64,000 nt of DNA from Stenotrophomonas nitritireducens. Its GTDB lineage: Bacteria; Pseudomonadota; Gammaproteobacteria; Xanthomonadales; Xanthomonadaceae. The notes beneath the pieces are model-generated. The model worked only from the letters and a program-made list of their open reading frames with translations. It did not search any database and had not been told where the DNA came from. Where the stretch lies: positions 62,001-126,000 of the forward strand of contig NZ_LDJG01000003.1 of NCBI RefSeq assembly GCF_001431425.1, in the 5' to 3' direction. A program made the translations under genes and the position numbers. Positions 38,201 to 45,997 of the stretch are shown here, one piece after another (within the stretch, counting starts at the first letter, position 1; the number at the start of each line of letters is the position of its first letter).

Positions 38201-38486
38201 TCGCGGTGACCTGAGAGAAGCCATTGCGTGATAGGGAGCGAGTGGTGTTCAGACCTGGGATGCCGGCCAAGGCCGTCTCCAGAGGATAGGTGACCTGGCG
38301 TTCAATCTGCTCCGGAGTAAGGGCAGGTGCGATGGTATTGATCTGAACCTGGCGGTTGGTGATATCTGGTACAGCATCGACTGGCAGCTTGCTCAGTTGG
38401 AACAAGCCAAAGCAGGCAATCGAAGCAGCCAGAAACACCACGAGCCAACGGAACTTGACCGCTGCTTCAATGATGATCTTGAACAT
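35250..38486 (-). CDS. czcA: CzcA/CusA-family heavy-metal RND efflux pump (second copy)
   Basis: 1078 residues. It begins MFKIIIEAAVKFRWLVVFLAASIACFGLFQ and has [17 protein letters not shown]. The charged TM4 motif is LGALDFGILVDGAVIVIES, matching divalent-cation CzcA pumps and not the Cu/Ag CusA pattern. A hydrophilic insert LHAKKEGHEGDQDEEHETAI in the central loop is absent from the first copy. It is only moderately similar to the copy at 10452, so the two clusters came separately and are not a recent duplication. It follows czcB2 by 15 bp. Confidence 0.95.
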   Translation of the reverse strand: MFKIIIEAAVKFRWLVVFLAASIACFGLFQLSKLPVDAVPDITNRQVQINTIAPALTPEQIERQVTYPLETALAGIPGLNTTRSLSRNGFSQVTAIFTDQTDIYFARQQVAERMREAAGDLPEGVSPMLSPVTTGLGEVLMWTVDFKPFDPKKLAKPGQAGWQEGEVYLTPEGDRLGTAQERATYLRTVQDWIIAPQMRSSPGLAGVDTVGGYVKEYGIYPDSARLAAYNLGLADLVQALERSNVQAGAGFVQRAGEGLVVRADGLALTTDDLAQSPVATKDGVVIRVADVAEVGMGRAPRLGAASRNGHEAVLGTALMIAGGNSRTVAQAAAERLAQVNESLPADIFAEPVLDRSVLVNSTVKTVAKNLTEGALLVVVVLFLLLGNLRAAAITALVIPLSFLFAVIGMNKFGISGNLMSLGALDFGILVDGAVIVIESTLLMLGKRRAELGRPLNAMERLRVAADSARKMARPAAFGQVIILLVFAPILTLEGVEGKTFHPMAATFMLALVGAFIFSFTFVPAMAALLVREPKLHAKKEGHEGDQDEEHETAIIRVLRGRIEPVIQAAIRRPKAVFAGALVMLAMGVVGFTMLGREFMPTLDEGNLAMQALRVPSTSLEQSLAMQLALEKAIAAEPEVVTVFSRTGTAEAAIDPMPTNISDSVIVLKPRKEWPDSSLSKEDLIARFEKIAASQIGNSFEFSQPIELRFNELISGVRTDLAVMIYGDNFEQLQAVADQVALKLRNVQGSADVRVEQISGLPTLNVAIDHLAAAQYGLTAADVSDALSTGIGGAAAGKIFEGDRRFDVVVRLGDDARNDPDQLASLPIATPTGGIVPLSSVARIEISEGPNQISRNNGSRRVVVQANVRGRDLGGFVGEAQAAVKDVQLPPGAHMTWGGQFENLQRAEKRLMTVVPIVFLLIGSLLFMALGSAKEAGLVFTCVPLALVGGILALLVRGMPFSVSAAVGFIAVSGVATLNGLVLMQAIRERLDAGDSPLIAAMNGAGSRIRAVVTTALVAIVGFIPMAIASGSGAEVQKPLATVVIGGLLTATVLTLLVLPTFAGRLAKAGPKGQPETVH

Positions 38487-38501
38487 GGTGTATGAGTTCC
38501 C

Positions 38502-39755
38502 TTAGTGGCCGTGCTCGGCTTCGCCCTTGGCCAGTTCGGCCTTGAGCAGGAAGGCATTGGCGCCTACGAGGCGCTCACTACCTGTCAGACCGTTAAGGAT
38601 TTCGATTCGATTACCTGCACGACGGCCAGCGAGTACCGGCGTTGCCTTAAAGCCTCCCTCGACAGCAACGAACACAACACTTCTGCCATCAACGCTTTGG
38701 ACCGCATCCGCCGGGACGCTCATGCCTTCAGCTGCGCCATCGGCGATGATGACGGCCGAAACGGGGGAGCCGGCCGGTGGCAACTTCTCCGAAATTGGTT
38801 TGGCGCGAATGGTCGCGGTGCCTCCCTGCTGCATCACATTCGCAGCGGCGGCAATCACCTCAGCTTCGAAGCTTCCGCCCGGGCCAGTCACTTCCAGCTT
38901 CATTCCGGGCACCGCGAGAGTGGCCAGTGCTGGCGGTGCAGTGAATACGAGTTCATTCATGTCCGGATTGGAAACCTCCGCAACAAGCGTTCCAGCTGAG
39001 ACGACACCACCGGGCGTCACTTGGACGTTGCCAACCACGCCAGCGACAGGACTGGAGATTGTCACCCGGCCGGAACTGTCCGGAGATCCACTGGCCGCTA
39101 CCTGTGCACGTGCAGCACTAGCGGCGGCATCAGCGGCCAAAGAGCGCGCGCGCGAGGCCTCCAGCTCCTGGCGAGCCACTACGCCCTGCTCGACAAGAGA
39201 CTTGTCGCGGCCGTAGGCCAGGCGGATGGCTTCGGCCTCCGCCGCAGCGGCAGTGGCGGCGGCTTTGAAGGTCGCAGCTTCTCCACTGACAATGATCACC
39301 AGGGGCTGGTTGCTCTTGACGGCTGTACCCGGCGCAACAAGCACGCGCTCAACGCGGCCGGTGACCGTTGAGGCGATGGCAGCACGCCCCCCGATGGCCG
39401 GCTCGACGCGACCTGCAAGGCGGGTCGATGCGCCACCGCCGCGGCCGACAGCCACCACGCCGATGCCAGATGCCTTGATCTGGTCAGGCGTCAGCTTGAC
39501 TACACCTTCCTCGGACTCCTCTTCGCCATGTTCGCCATCACCATCACCTTCACTGTGCGCCTCGGCGGAGCCCGGCTTTGCGTCAGCTGCGTGATCGTCG
39601 TGACCATCATCCTTTCCAGCCGGCTTTTCTGCCTCCGTACCGGTGGATTTGGCATCCTCCTGCGCCCCGCCACTGCATGAGGTCAGCGCGCCGGTCATCA
39701 TCAAGGTAGCCAGCAGCGTCGCTCCGATGAGCGTCTTGTTTCCGTACTTGTTCAT
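38502..39755 (-). CDS. czcB: CzcB-type periplasmic adaptor (second copy, His/Asp-rich)
   Basis: 417 residues. A lipoprotein signal ends in GALTSC. Residues 40-85 are rich in His, Asp and Glu (GKDDGHDDHAADAKP, HSEGDGDGEHGEEESEE), a likely metal-binding segment. The adaptor core follows: lipoyl half GRVERVLVAPGTAVKSNQPLVIIVSG, a coiled-coil hairpin (FKAAATAAAAEAEAIRLAYGRD) and VTISSPVAGVVGNVQVTPGGVV. It ends AEHGH. It overlaps the czcC2 stop by 4 bp. Confidence 0.92.
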   Translation of the reverse strand: MNKYGNKTLIGATLLATLMMTGALTSCSGGAQEDAKSTGTEAEKPAGKDDGHDDHAADAKPGSAEAHSEGDGDGEHGEEESEEGVVKLTPDQIKASGIGVVAVGRGGGASTRLAGRVEPAIGGRAAIASTVTGRVERVLVAPGTAVKSNQPLVIIVSGEAATFKAAATAAAAEAEAIRLAYGRDKSLVEQGVVARQELEASRARSLAADAAASAARAQVAASGSPDSSGRVTISSPVAGVVGNVQVTPGGVVSAGTLVAEVSNPDMNELVFTAPPALATLAVPGMKLEVTGPGGSFEAEVIAAAANVMQQGGTATIRAKPISEKLPPAGSPVSAVIIADGAAEGMSVPADAVQSVDGRSVVFVAVEGGFKATPVLAGRRAGNRIEILNGLTGSERLVGANAFLLKAELAKGEAEHGH

Positions 39756-41005
39756 TTTGCCTCCACAAACGGTGCGCGCCCTTCAAGGCGGGCGAGGTCG
39801 ATTTCTGCTGCCACCCGGCTAAGACGGGCATCCACAGCACTGCCACGCGCAGCGATCAGGGTTGATCGCGTGCTGCGCAGCTCCAATTGCGATATACGAC
39901 CTGCCTCGAATCCGATGCGGGCCAGCCGATAGGCTTCATCTGCGGCCTGTACGCTTTCATCCGCTGCTCGTACGCGGCTGTTGGATGCCTTGAGACTCGC
40001 TACCGCTCCCAAACGGGCCGCCTCACTGTCACGCCTCTGAGCCTCCAGAACCGCTTCGGCAGCACGTTGTTCCGCATAGGCCGCCTGGATCGCACCGCGG
40101 TTACGATCGAATAGGGGGATCGAAAGGCTGATGCCCACGTTGTAAGCTTGGTCGCCCGCTTGGCGGAAGCGCGTCTGAGCCACGGATGCACTCAGTTGTG
40201 GCAACGCACGCTTGCGCTCGACATCGATAAGGCGGCCGGAGGCTTCCGCTTCAGCTTGGGCAATGCGAACGGCAAGCGGGGCGACCTCAATAGCGACTGG
40301 GTGAGAGGGCACGCGGTCAAGCAGGCTTTCACCGATGTCGGTCAGGGGGCTGTCCACCAAGGACACGCCGGCCAGGCGAGCAAGCGCCGCATCCCGGTAG
40401 GCCTCGGCCTCATCCAGGCTTGCCTTTGCATTGGCGACCTCGCTCCGTGCCTGCACACCGCGCAGGTTGGGCTCACGTCCCTCGCTGACCATCGCAGCTA
40501 CCGCCTTGGCGTCCTGTTCAATCAAGGCCAATGCCTCGCTGGCCAACTCATATCGGCGCAGCGCAGCCTCTGCTTCGGCGTATGTCGCCGCCAGGCGACC
40601 CGCTGCGTCACTGCGCATCAGATCACCCCGCAAGCCTGCAGCCCCAGCCTCCGCACGCGCGGCGCGCACTCGGGCCCCTCGTTGACCCCAAATCTCCAGC
40701 GGCTGGGAGAGGGTGACAATGCTGTCAGCGTTTGAGAAACCTTTGTAGGGACCAGTGCCGTAGGCGTTCTCCGCTTCGATGGAGACCGTCGGATTGGGCA
40801 GTGCCCGAGCCTGTTGTACCCGCGCCTCGGCTGCCTCAGCCAGCGCGACGCCTTGGACCGTCGCAGGCATCTGGTTCAAGCGAGAAAGCAACGATTCGTA
40901 AGATGGTGCAGTTTGAGCAGCTACATGTCCGATTGGCACCAACGCCAACAGAATAGCGACAGTCAACCCGGTCGCTGAAAGCGACCGGCCTGGCAAAATC
41001 GACAT
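39752..41005 (-). CDS. czcC: CzcC-type outer-membrane efflux channel (second copy)
   Basis: 417 residues with a signal peptide (about 1-30, ending VAAQTAP). TolC-like repeats are seen: LAEAAEARVQQARALPNPTVSIEAENAYGTG and ESVQAADEAYRLARIGFEAGRISQLELRSTRSTLIAARG. It forms the outer-membrane exit for CzcB2/CzcA2. It lies 56 bp after the CzcI-like gene and overlaps czcB2, so czcI-C-B-A is one transcript. Confidence 0.9.
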   Translation of the reverse strand: MSILPGRSLSATGLTVAILLALVPIGHVAAQTAPSYESLLSRLNQMPATVQGVALAEAAEARVQQARALPNPTVSIEAENAYGTGPYKGFSNADSIVTLSQPLEIWGQRGARVRAARAEAGAAGLRGDLMRSDAAGRLAATYAEAEAALRRYELASEALALIEQDAKAVAAMVSEGREPNLRGVQARSEVANAKASLDEAEAYRDAALARLAGVSLVDSPLTDIGESLLDRVPSHPVAIEVAPLAVRIAQAEAEASGRLIDVERKRALPQLSASVAQTRFRQAGDQAYNVGISLSIPLFDRNRGAIQAAYAEQRAAEAVLEAQRRDSEAARLGAVASLKASNSRVRAADESVQAADEAYRLARIGFEAGRISQLELRSTRSTLIAARGSAVDARLSRVAAEIDLARLEGRAPFVEAK

Positions 41006-41061
41006 AAAAACTCCCGTAAATTATCTGAGCGAACGACCCGCAAGTGCGAGGCAGAGCCAGA

Positions 41062-41409
41062 TCAGATACGGGGGGGGCGCATGGGACCGTCGAGTCGTAG
41101 CGCGTAGACGTCCACGTGCTCGGTACTGTGCAGCGAGATCCGGCCATCGGCGAACAGATCGTCGTGACCGGCAGCTGGGAGGCTTGCCGTTGAATGGTGG
41201 CAATGCCCATGGCCACAGGCATCGGCACTGGACGAATCCTTGCTCTTGCTCGACTCGGAGTCTGAATCACTTTGCAAGGCGTGCACATCGCCCACGCTGA
41301 CCGTCGCTTCTTGCGCGCACGCCAATGCCTCGGCCACAGGCACGACCACGAACGCCGCCAAAAGCAGCAGCATCAGGTATATACGAATAGCAGGCAGAGA
41401 GCGACGCAT
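41062..41409 (-). CDS. CzcI-like small His-rich periplasmic protein (second)
   Basis: 115 residues. Signal-like N terminus (YLMLLLLAAFVVVPVAEALAC), an acidic Ser-rich run (DSDSESSKSKDSSSADAC), then ACGHGHCHHS and a C terminus GPMRPPRI. The CGHGHCHH motif is shared exactly with the protein at 44232-44552. It precedes czcC2 as the first copy (16164) precedes czcC1. Probably a periplasmic metal-responsive regulator of the CzcI type. Confidence 0.7.
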   Translation of the reverse strand: MRRSLPAIRIYLMLLLLAAFVVVPVAEALACAQEATVSVGDVHALQSDSDSESSKSKDSSSADACGHGHCHHSTASLPAAGHDDLFADGRISLHSTEHVDVYALRLDGPMRPPRI

Positions 41410-41514
41410 TGGGAAAGGTTAGCAACCTCTTTTGGACGGATACAATTACATAAAAACACTACGGTGGCTGTGCTTGAACGCACCCTAGCCCCGTTCAGGT
41501 CGGGACCCAGGGAA

Positions 41515-41886
41515 TCAACCCACAAGGATAACGGCCCATGTGAGGGCGACATTGCAAAGAGCCACGAACACAGCGGCCGAACCCATATCTTTAGCGCGAC
41601 CCGCCAGCTCATGGATCTCTGGGCCATACCGTTCGATAACCGCTTCGATGGCGGAGTTCAGCAGCTCCAAGGCCAGAACAGCCAGCACGCTCCCCATTAG
41701 AAGTGCTCGCTCAACCGCTGAGTGGCCCAGCAGAATCGCTGCCGGTAGTGCCACCACGGCCGCGACAACCTCGAGTCGAAACGAGGATTCATGCAGCCAA
41801 GCTGATCGTAGTCCTTGGAGGGACCAGCGGAGCGCCTTGAAAACGCGGGCAATGCTCCGCGGACGATGACCGTACATATCTGCCAC
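41515..41886 (-). CDS. dgkA: Diacylglycerol kinase
   Basis: 123 residues with three membrane helices. The family signature is ALELLNSAIEAVIER (catalytic Glu and Asn), followed by EIHELAGRAKDMGSAAVF. DgkA phosphorylates diacylglycerol, the by-product left when phosphoethanolamine transferases use phosphatidylethanolamine. It lies 73 bp after the eptA-like gene in the same direction, a pairing also known from mcr-3-type loci. It therefore recycles the lipid by-product of its neighbour. Confidence 0.92.
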   Translation of the reverse strand: MADMYGHRPRSIARVFKALRWSLQGLRSAWLHESSFRLEVVAAVVALPAAILLGHSAVERALLMGSVLAVLALELLNSAIEAVIERYGPEIHELAGRAKDMGSAAVFVALCNVALTWAVILVG

Positions 41887-41959
41887 TGTGTTGCTTCCTT
41901 AATTTAGGACCCCAAGAGCCGCTGCTGGGCGCTTCCAGCAGCGTGCTCGTTGTCGCCCG

Positions 41960-43675
41960 TTATGAAGTGGACCCGGCGTTGATGGAACAACCGGAGAAAA
42001 GATTCAGGCTTTCGTCCAACGACTTCGTCCGGACGTTCATGAGGCCGAGTACAGAATGGAAGAGGTTGTCGTGGCTGGCCGGGCGGTTTGATCGGTCCCG
42101 GACACATTGAAGGTCCAGGTTGTTGCTGCTCTTCATGCCCTCGGACATCCACATGACCATGGGCACTTTGATCTGAGTGTCGGGAGCAATGGCATAGGGG
42201 AGACCGTGGAGATAGACGTTCGCCTCTCCCAGTGACTCACCGTGGTCGGAAACGTAGATCAATCCAGTGTCATGGCTCTGATCCTGCTCAAGCATCCGGA
42301 TGGTCTTTCCAAGGAAGTCATCTGTCGCAAGGACTGCGTTGTCATACGCATTGACGATCTGCTGGCGCGTGCACTTGCCCAGATCTGCATTGCGGCAGTC
42401 AGGCGTGAACTTCCTCAGATCCTCGGGATATCGCTTGTAGTAGCTCGGCCCGTGGTTCCCCAGCTGATGCAGAACGACCACAACATCACCCGGATTGTCA
42501 TCGATAGCGTCATGCAATCCCCGCAACATGATCTCATCGCGACACGCTTGGTCATCGCACAACCCATCCTTGGTAGGCACGCGGAAGGACTCAAACGCCA
42601 GGTCCGCGCAAACCCCCTTGCAACCTGTCTGGTTGTCCCGCCATAACGTCTTGATGCCAGCTCGCTCAAGCACATGGAGCAGCGACTCTGAGCCCCTGAT
42701 CTTGTCTCGATCGTAGTCTCGCCTTCCATACACCGAGAACATACAAGGCACGGAAACTTCAGTATTTGACCCGCAGGCAGTCACGTCCGAGAAGTTGACG
42801 ACGTCCAACGCTGCCAACTGTGGCGTTGTCTGTCTGCCGTATCCATTCAAACCCCAGTTCTGCGCACGAACCGTCTCACCTACAACGATGACCAAGAAGT
42901 GGGGCTTCGCGCCTGGCGGATGAGGCGTCATCATGGCATCGGGGCCAACCACTTGGATCGGACCGCGCTCCGCACGGGTGTCTTCTCGCACAACCTTCGC
43001 AATGGAAGCGATGTAGTTTCCAGGGTTTGCAAGGTATCTGACTTGCTTGTGATTGCGTATGAGTGATGAGAGGTCGTCGAATGACGCAATTGCCGCGCCA
43101 ACGATTACAACAACCGCCATGCCAAGTAGAAGCACTCTTGCAAGTATCGCCCGCGTCACATTGGAAGAACGTTGGAGCCTTACCATGCATACCGCGATAG
43201 CTGGCACGACGCCTTTAATTAGTACCGCAAGAAAGAAGCCCCAGGTCAGCAACTCTCCGGCTTCAGCGCCGTCGGTCTTCAGCACATTTCGTACCATGCT
43301 GGCGTCGAAGTAGACGCTGTAATTGTCTGAATAGTAGGCAGCAGTAGCGGACACGACGAGAAGCAATGCAAGAACCGGCTTCACCGTCCATCGAACGCAT
43401 AGCAATCCGAGAATGAGCACATTCAAGGCAGTGAGGATCGCTCCCGTAGAGATAACAAGTAGCGCACGAGCTGCTCCGTCCGCACCACTCTTCGCAATTA
43501 CTTCTGCGAAGAACGCGCTGTTGAGAAAGAACGTGAAGTACATCGCCACGATGATAATCAACGTGTTGACGCCCAGCTGCGGGCCGCAGATGGGCTTGCC
43601 AAGACGGCCCAGTGGATCTGAGCCTAGGCCCCCGCGCGAACTGCCTCGGTTGAATTCTGTTTTCACGTAATGCAT
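41960..43675 (-). CDS. eptA: EptA/MCR-type phosphoethanolamine-lipid A transferase
   Basis: 571 residues from ATG 43675, which has AAGGA 7-8 bp upstream; the open frame extends to 44185 but without family similarity. Five N-terminal membrane helices (from about 36) precede the sulfatase-fold catalytic domain. Zinc and catalytic residues are visible: VVGETVRAQNW (Glu), CGSNTEVSVPC (Thr nucleophile near residue 305), SDHGESLGE (Asp, His) and YLHGLPYAIAP (His). The enzyme adds phosphoethanolamine to lipid A in the inner membrane, lowering polymyxin binding. Its place in a metal-resistance island with dgkA is notable. Confidence 0.92.
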   Translation of the reverse strand: MHYVKTEFNRGSSRGGLGSDPLGRLGKPICGPQLGVNTLIIIVAMYFTFFLNSAFFAEVIAKSGADGAARALLVISTGAILTALNVLILGLLCVRWTVKPVLALLLVVSATAAYYSDNYSVYFDASMVRNVLKTDGAEAGELLTWGFFLAVLIKGVVPAIAVCMVRLQRSSNVTRAILARVLLLGMAVVVIVGAAIASFDDLSSLIRNHKQVRYLANPGNYIASIAKVVREDTRAERGPIQVVGPDAMMTPHPPGAKPHFLVIVVGETVRAQNWGLNGYGRQTTPQLAALDVVNFSDVTACGSNTEVSVPCMFSVYGRRDYDRDKIRGSESLLHVLERAGIKTLWRDNQTGCKGVCADLAFESFRVPTKDGLCDDQACRDEIMLRGLHDAIDDNPGDVVVVLHQLGNHGPSYYKRYPEDLRKFTPDCRNADLGKCTRQQIVNAYDNAVLATDDFLGKTIRMLEQDQSHDTGLIYVSDHGESLGEANVYLHGLPYAIAPDTQIKVPMVMWMSEGMKSSNNLDLQCVRDRSNRPASHDNLFHSVLGLMNVRTKSLDESLNLFSGCSINAGSTS

Positions 43676-43710
43676 TGGTGATTCCTTTTTATTGACCACC
43701 GCGCGCGCCC

Positions 43711-44067
43711 CTAGCGCACACGGCCGCCATTGCGCGTTCCTAGATGGAAAGCCATCCACACATATGCAACGCCTGACACCAGCGAAGGGGCCAGGACCGC
43801 GGTCCGCAGGTTTTGGGTCAGTGACAGCAGTGCAGCCGAGATCCACATGAAGAGACGCTTGTCTGGGTGCAGCTCCGCTCCCCGACGCGGGAACAGCGAG
43901 CTTCCGGTTGCCACCATTTGGGTGGCAACCAAGGCAAATCTCGGTTCGTCGACAGGCCCAAAATCGCGCACACCAAGAGATGCGCCGATGGCAAGCACGG
44001 AGGTTGCCATCAGTAGTGCCGCTCGATCGCGTGCAGTTCGGAGATTGGTAGATGTTGAGAAGGGCAT
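43711..44067 (-). pseudogene. ArnT-like glycosyltransferase, N-terminal fragment
   Basis: 118 codons. FGPVDEPRFALVATQMVATGSSLFPRRGAELHPDK and LFMWISAALLSL follow the N-terminal pattern of ArnT/GT39 membrane glycosyltransferases (DEPRYA, DKPPLFMW); one Pro pair is already altered. The family is about 550 residues, so most is missing; eptA begins 35 bp downstream. ArnT also modifies lipid A, so an envelope-modification block was probably trimmed here. Confidence 0.6.
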
Positions 44068-44231
44068 TCAGGTCGCCTTCTTCAAGGCGGCGCAGTACTG
44101 GCCGGCGACTGCACGTGCAGCCACGCGTCGGCCGAGCGCACGGAGCGCCCAGCAACAAGATGTGTTCATGGAAAGACCTACACAAAGGTGATCGCAGAAG
44201 GACTGACAGGCGCGTTGCGCCTTTTATGCGA

Positions 44232-44552
44232 TCAAAGCCTGGGAGGTCTAATCAGCGTGTCCGGGATGTGGGACGTCATGGGCTGTTCGTAGAACGTGTG
44301 CCCGCCTTCATTTCTTGCGGCTTCGGCACTGGTGAAACCGTTGGACGCCACAAAAGTGCTGCTGTGGTGGCAGTGACCGTGACCACAAGCGGCATGCGCC
44401 TTATCGGGGTGGCCATCGCCTGGCCCTGCCACTTCCTGGTGTGACTGCTCCTCAGAGAAGCAGACCGAAGCATCAACGACAGGCACGATGATCATCACTG
44501 CGAGCAGCAGTGCCAGAGCGTAGCGCTTGGCATGGATGACAATGGAAGGCAC
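44232..44552 (-). CDS. CzcI-like small His-rich periplasmic protein (third)
   Basis: 106 residues. Signal-like N terminus (YALALLLAVMIIVPVVDASVC), then HPDKAHAACGHGHCHHSSTF and a C terminus IPDTLIRPPRL. CGHGHCHH and the RPPR end are shared with 41062-41409. It is not next to czcC but leads into the ArnT-fragment/eptA/dgkA block, so that block may be under the same metal-linked control (inference). Confidence 0.65.
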   Translation of the reverse strand: MPSIVIHAKRYALALLLAVMIIVPVVDASVCFSEEQSHQEVAGPGDGHPDKAHAACGHGHCHHSSTFVASNGFTSAEAARNEGGHTFYEQPMTSHIPDTLIRPPRL

Positions 44553-44860
44553 GTGTGGCTAGGACTGATACATTTGAGGCCGGAAAGATACCTTGGGTAC
44601 CGCTCATCAGCAAGCTGACGCTTATTCATCAATCTCGCGGGCTCGAGTGGCCTCTGCGAGTCAGGTGGCCAGGCAAAAGCTGGCGCGGGAAATTGACGGA
44701 ATCCGGCATCCGAAGAACAGAAAGTTAACGTTTTGCCTGAGCTTCCGCACGGTCACGCAGATTGAGCTGCGACGGATTAGGTCGGGGGCCAGCTGCGCCA
44801 CGTGACAGTGCCGGGTTCAAGCGCAGCCGCCAGAGTCCGAGCTCAGTCGGCCAAGCCTGG
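44553..44860. other. 308-bp gap at the edge of the Tn3-family unit
   Basis: No gene recognised. The left end of the Tn3-family unit should lie near here, but I found no sequence matching the candidate right end at 50333-50368. Confidence 0.4.
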
Positions 44861-45478
44861 TCATGCAGCCGTCTTGCGCGCGTCGGCACCTGCCCGGCGG
44901 GCATCACCTAAAATCTCGAAGGCTTCCTTGATCACATACAGGCCGATCAGGGCGCCGATCACGAAATCCGGGTACGGGCTGGCCAGCCACCACACCAACA
45001 GACCGGCCAGGATCACCCCAACATTGGCGACCACATCGGCCCGCGTGAACAGCCACGTCGCTCGCAGATGCACTTCGCCGGACTTTAGCGGTGCCAGCAT
45101 GCGCAGCACCGCCATATTGACCGCCAGCGACAGCAGGGCGGTGCCAATCATCCAGCCGCTGACCGGCTCGGCGCCGTACATCACCCGGCGGCCCACCTCA
45201 ACCAACACGCCCACACCCAGCACAAGCAGCACGCTGCCGCTGACCCAAGCGGCATTGGCCTTGAAGCGCGCCGTGCGCCCGATAGCGACCAGGCCAATGG
45301 CATAGGCGGTGGCATCGGACAGCATGTCCAGAGCGTCGGCCAGCAGGCCAGTGGAATGGGCAATCCAGCCGGCGATGCCGCCGATCACGGCCATCGCCGC
45401 GTTCAACGCTAGGGCGATCCAGAGGACGCGCCGCTCCTGCGCATTCTTGGCCTCGTGGTGGCAGCCGCAATCACTCAT
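44861..45478 (-). CDS. Cation diffusion facilitator (CzcD-like) metal exporter
   Basis: 205 residues, short for CDF proteins (about 300) and mostly the membrane part. N-terminal CGCHHEAK may bind metal. Helix II carries HSTGLLADALDMLSDATAYAIGL (H, D, D, D ligands) and a later helix RADVVANVGVILAGLLVW. The usual cytoplasmic C-terminal domain is missing. It is transcribed from a MerR-type promoter shared with the divergent cadR-like gene, so export of Cd, Zn or Co is likely. Confidence 0.88.
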   Translation of the reverse strand: MSDCGCHHEAKNAQERRVLWIALALNAAMAVIGGIAGWIAHSTGLLADALDMLSDATAYAIGLVAIGRTARFKANAAWVSGSVLLVLGVGVLVEVGRRVMYGAEPVSGWMIGTALLSLAVNMAVLRMLAPLKSGEVHLRATWLFTRADVVANVGVILAGLLVWWLASPYPDFVIGALIGLYVIKEAFEILGDARRAGADARKTAA

Positions 45479-45541
45479 CGGAACATCTCCAGTCGCAGGG
45501 AAGCCGGGCCCGGGCGGGTCGCTGGCATGACACAGCAGGTG

Positions 45542-45572
45542 AGTGTAAAGTCCGTAGCTACTACGGAGTCAA
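45542..45572 (-). promoter_or_regulatory. MerR-type promoter/operator of the CDF gene
   Basis: On the minus strand a -35 TTGACT (45572-45567) and -10 TACACT (45547-45542) are 19 bp apart, the over-long spacing typical of MerR-controlled promoters. The spacer holds a dyad CCGTAG-TAG-CTACGG (45552-45566). The regulator is encoded divergently from 45584. Confidence 0.75.
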
Positions 45573-45583
45573 GCGTACTACGA

Positions 45584-45997
45584 ATGAAAATCAGTGAGGC
45601 TGCCGACGCCAGTGGATGCCACCTGGAGACGATCCGCTATTACGAGCGGATCGGCCTGTTGCCGCGCCCGGGGCGCTCGGGCAATGGCTACCGGGTCTAT
45701 GGCCCGGCCGACATCGAGCGGCTGCGCTTCATTGCGCGCGGCCGGGACCTAGGCTTCAGCCTGGAGGAGGTCCGCAGCCTGCTGCAGCTGGCCGGCGATG
45801 AGGAGCTTTCGTGCGGGGACGTGGACCGGCTGGCACGCAGCCATCTGACCGACGTGCGGGCGCGCATGGCCGACCTGGAGCGCATGGCCACCGAGTTGGA
45901 ACGGGTGATTGCCAGTTGCCACGGTGGGCAGCGGGCTGAATGCACCATCCTGTCGACCCTGCGGCAGCCGGTCGCTGTGGAGGCCACGCGCCAGTGA
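45584..45997 (+). CDS. cadR: MerR-family metal regulator (CadR/ZntR-like)
   Basis: 137 residues from ATG 45584. The winged helix is MKISEAADASGCHLETIRYYERIGLLPRPGRSGNGYRVY. A dimerisation helix follows (HLTDVRARMADLERMATELERVI), then the metal region ASCHGGQRAECTIL with two cysteines like CadR/PbrR relatives, and no His-rich tail. It likely activates the divergent CDF gene in response to Cd, Zn or Pb. Its stop overlaps the integrase start (GTGA). Confidence 0.88.
   Translation: MKISEAADASGCHLETIRYYERIGLLPRPGRSGNGYRVYGPADIERLRFIARGRDLGFSLEEVRSLLQLAGDEELSCGDVDRLARSHLTDVRARMADLERMATELERVIASCHGGQRAECTILSTLRQPVAVEATRQ

Noticed and set aside
36609-38231. 540-codon open frame on the plus strand opposite the second czcA
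   Set aside because: Antisense artefact of high GC codon use over a real gene.
43676-44185. 170-codon N-terminal extension of the eptA frame
   Set aside because: No family similarity, overlaps the ArnT fragment, and the ATG at 43675 has a good ribosome binding site.
44622-44634. 13-bp match GCTGACGCTTATT with 4768-4780 as a shared transposon end
   Set aside because: Matches of this length are expected by chance in 64 kb, and one copy is inside the tniB frame.
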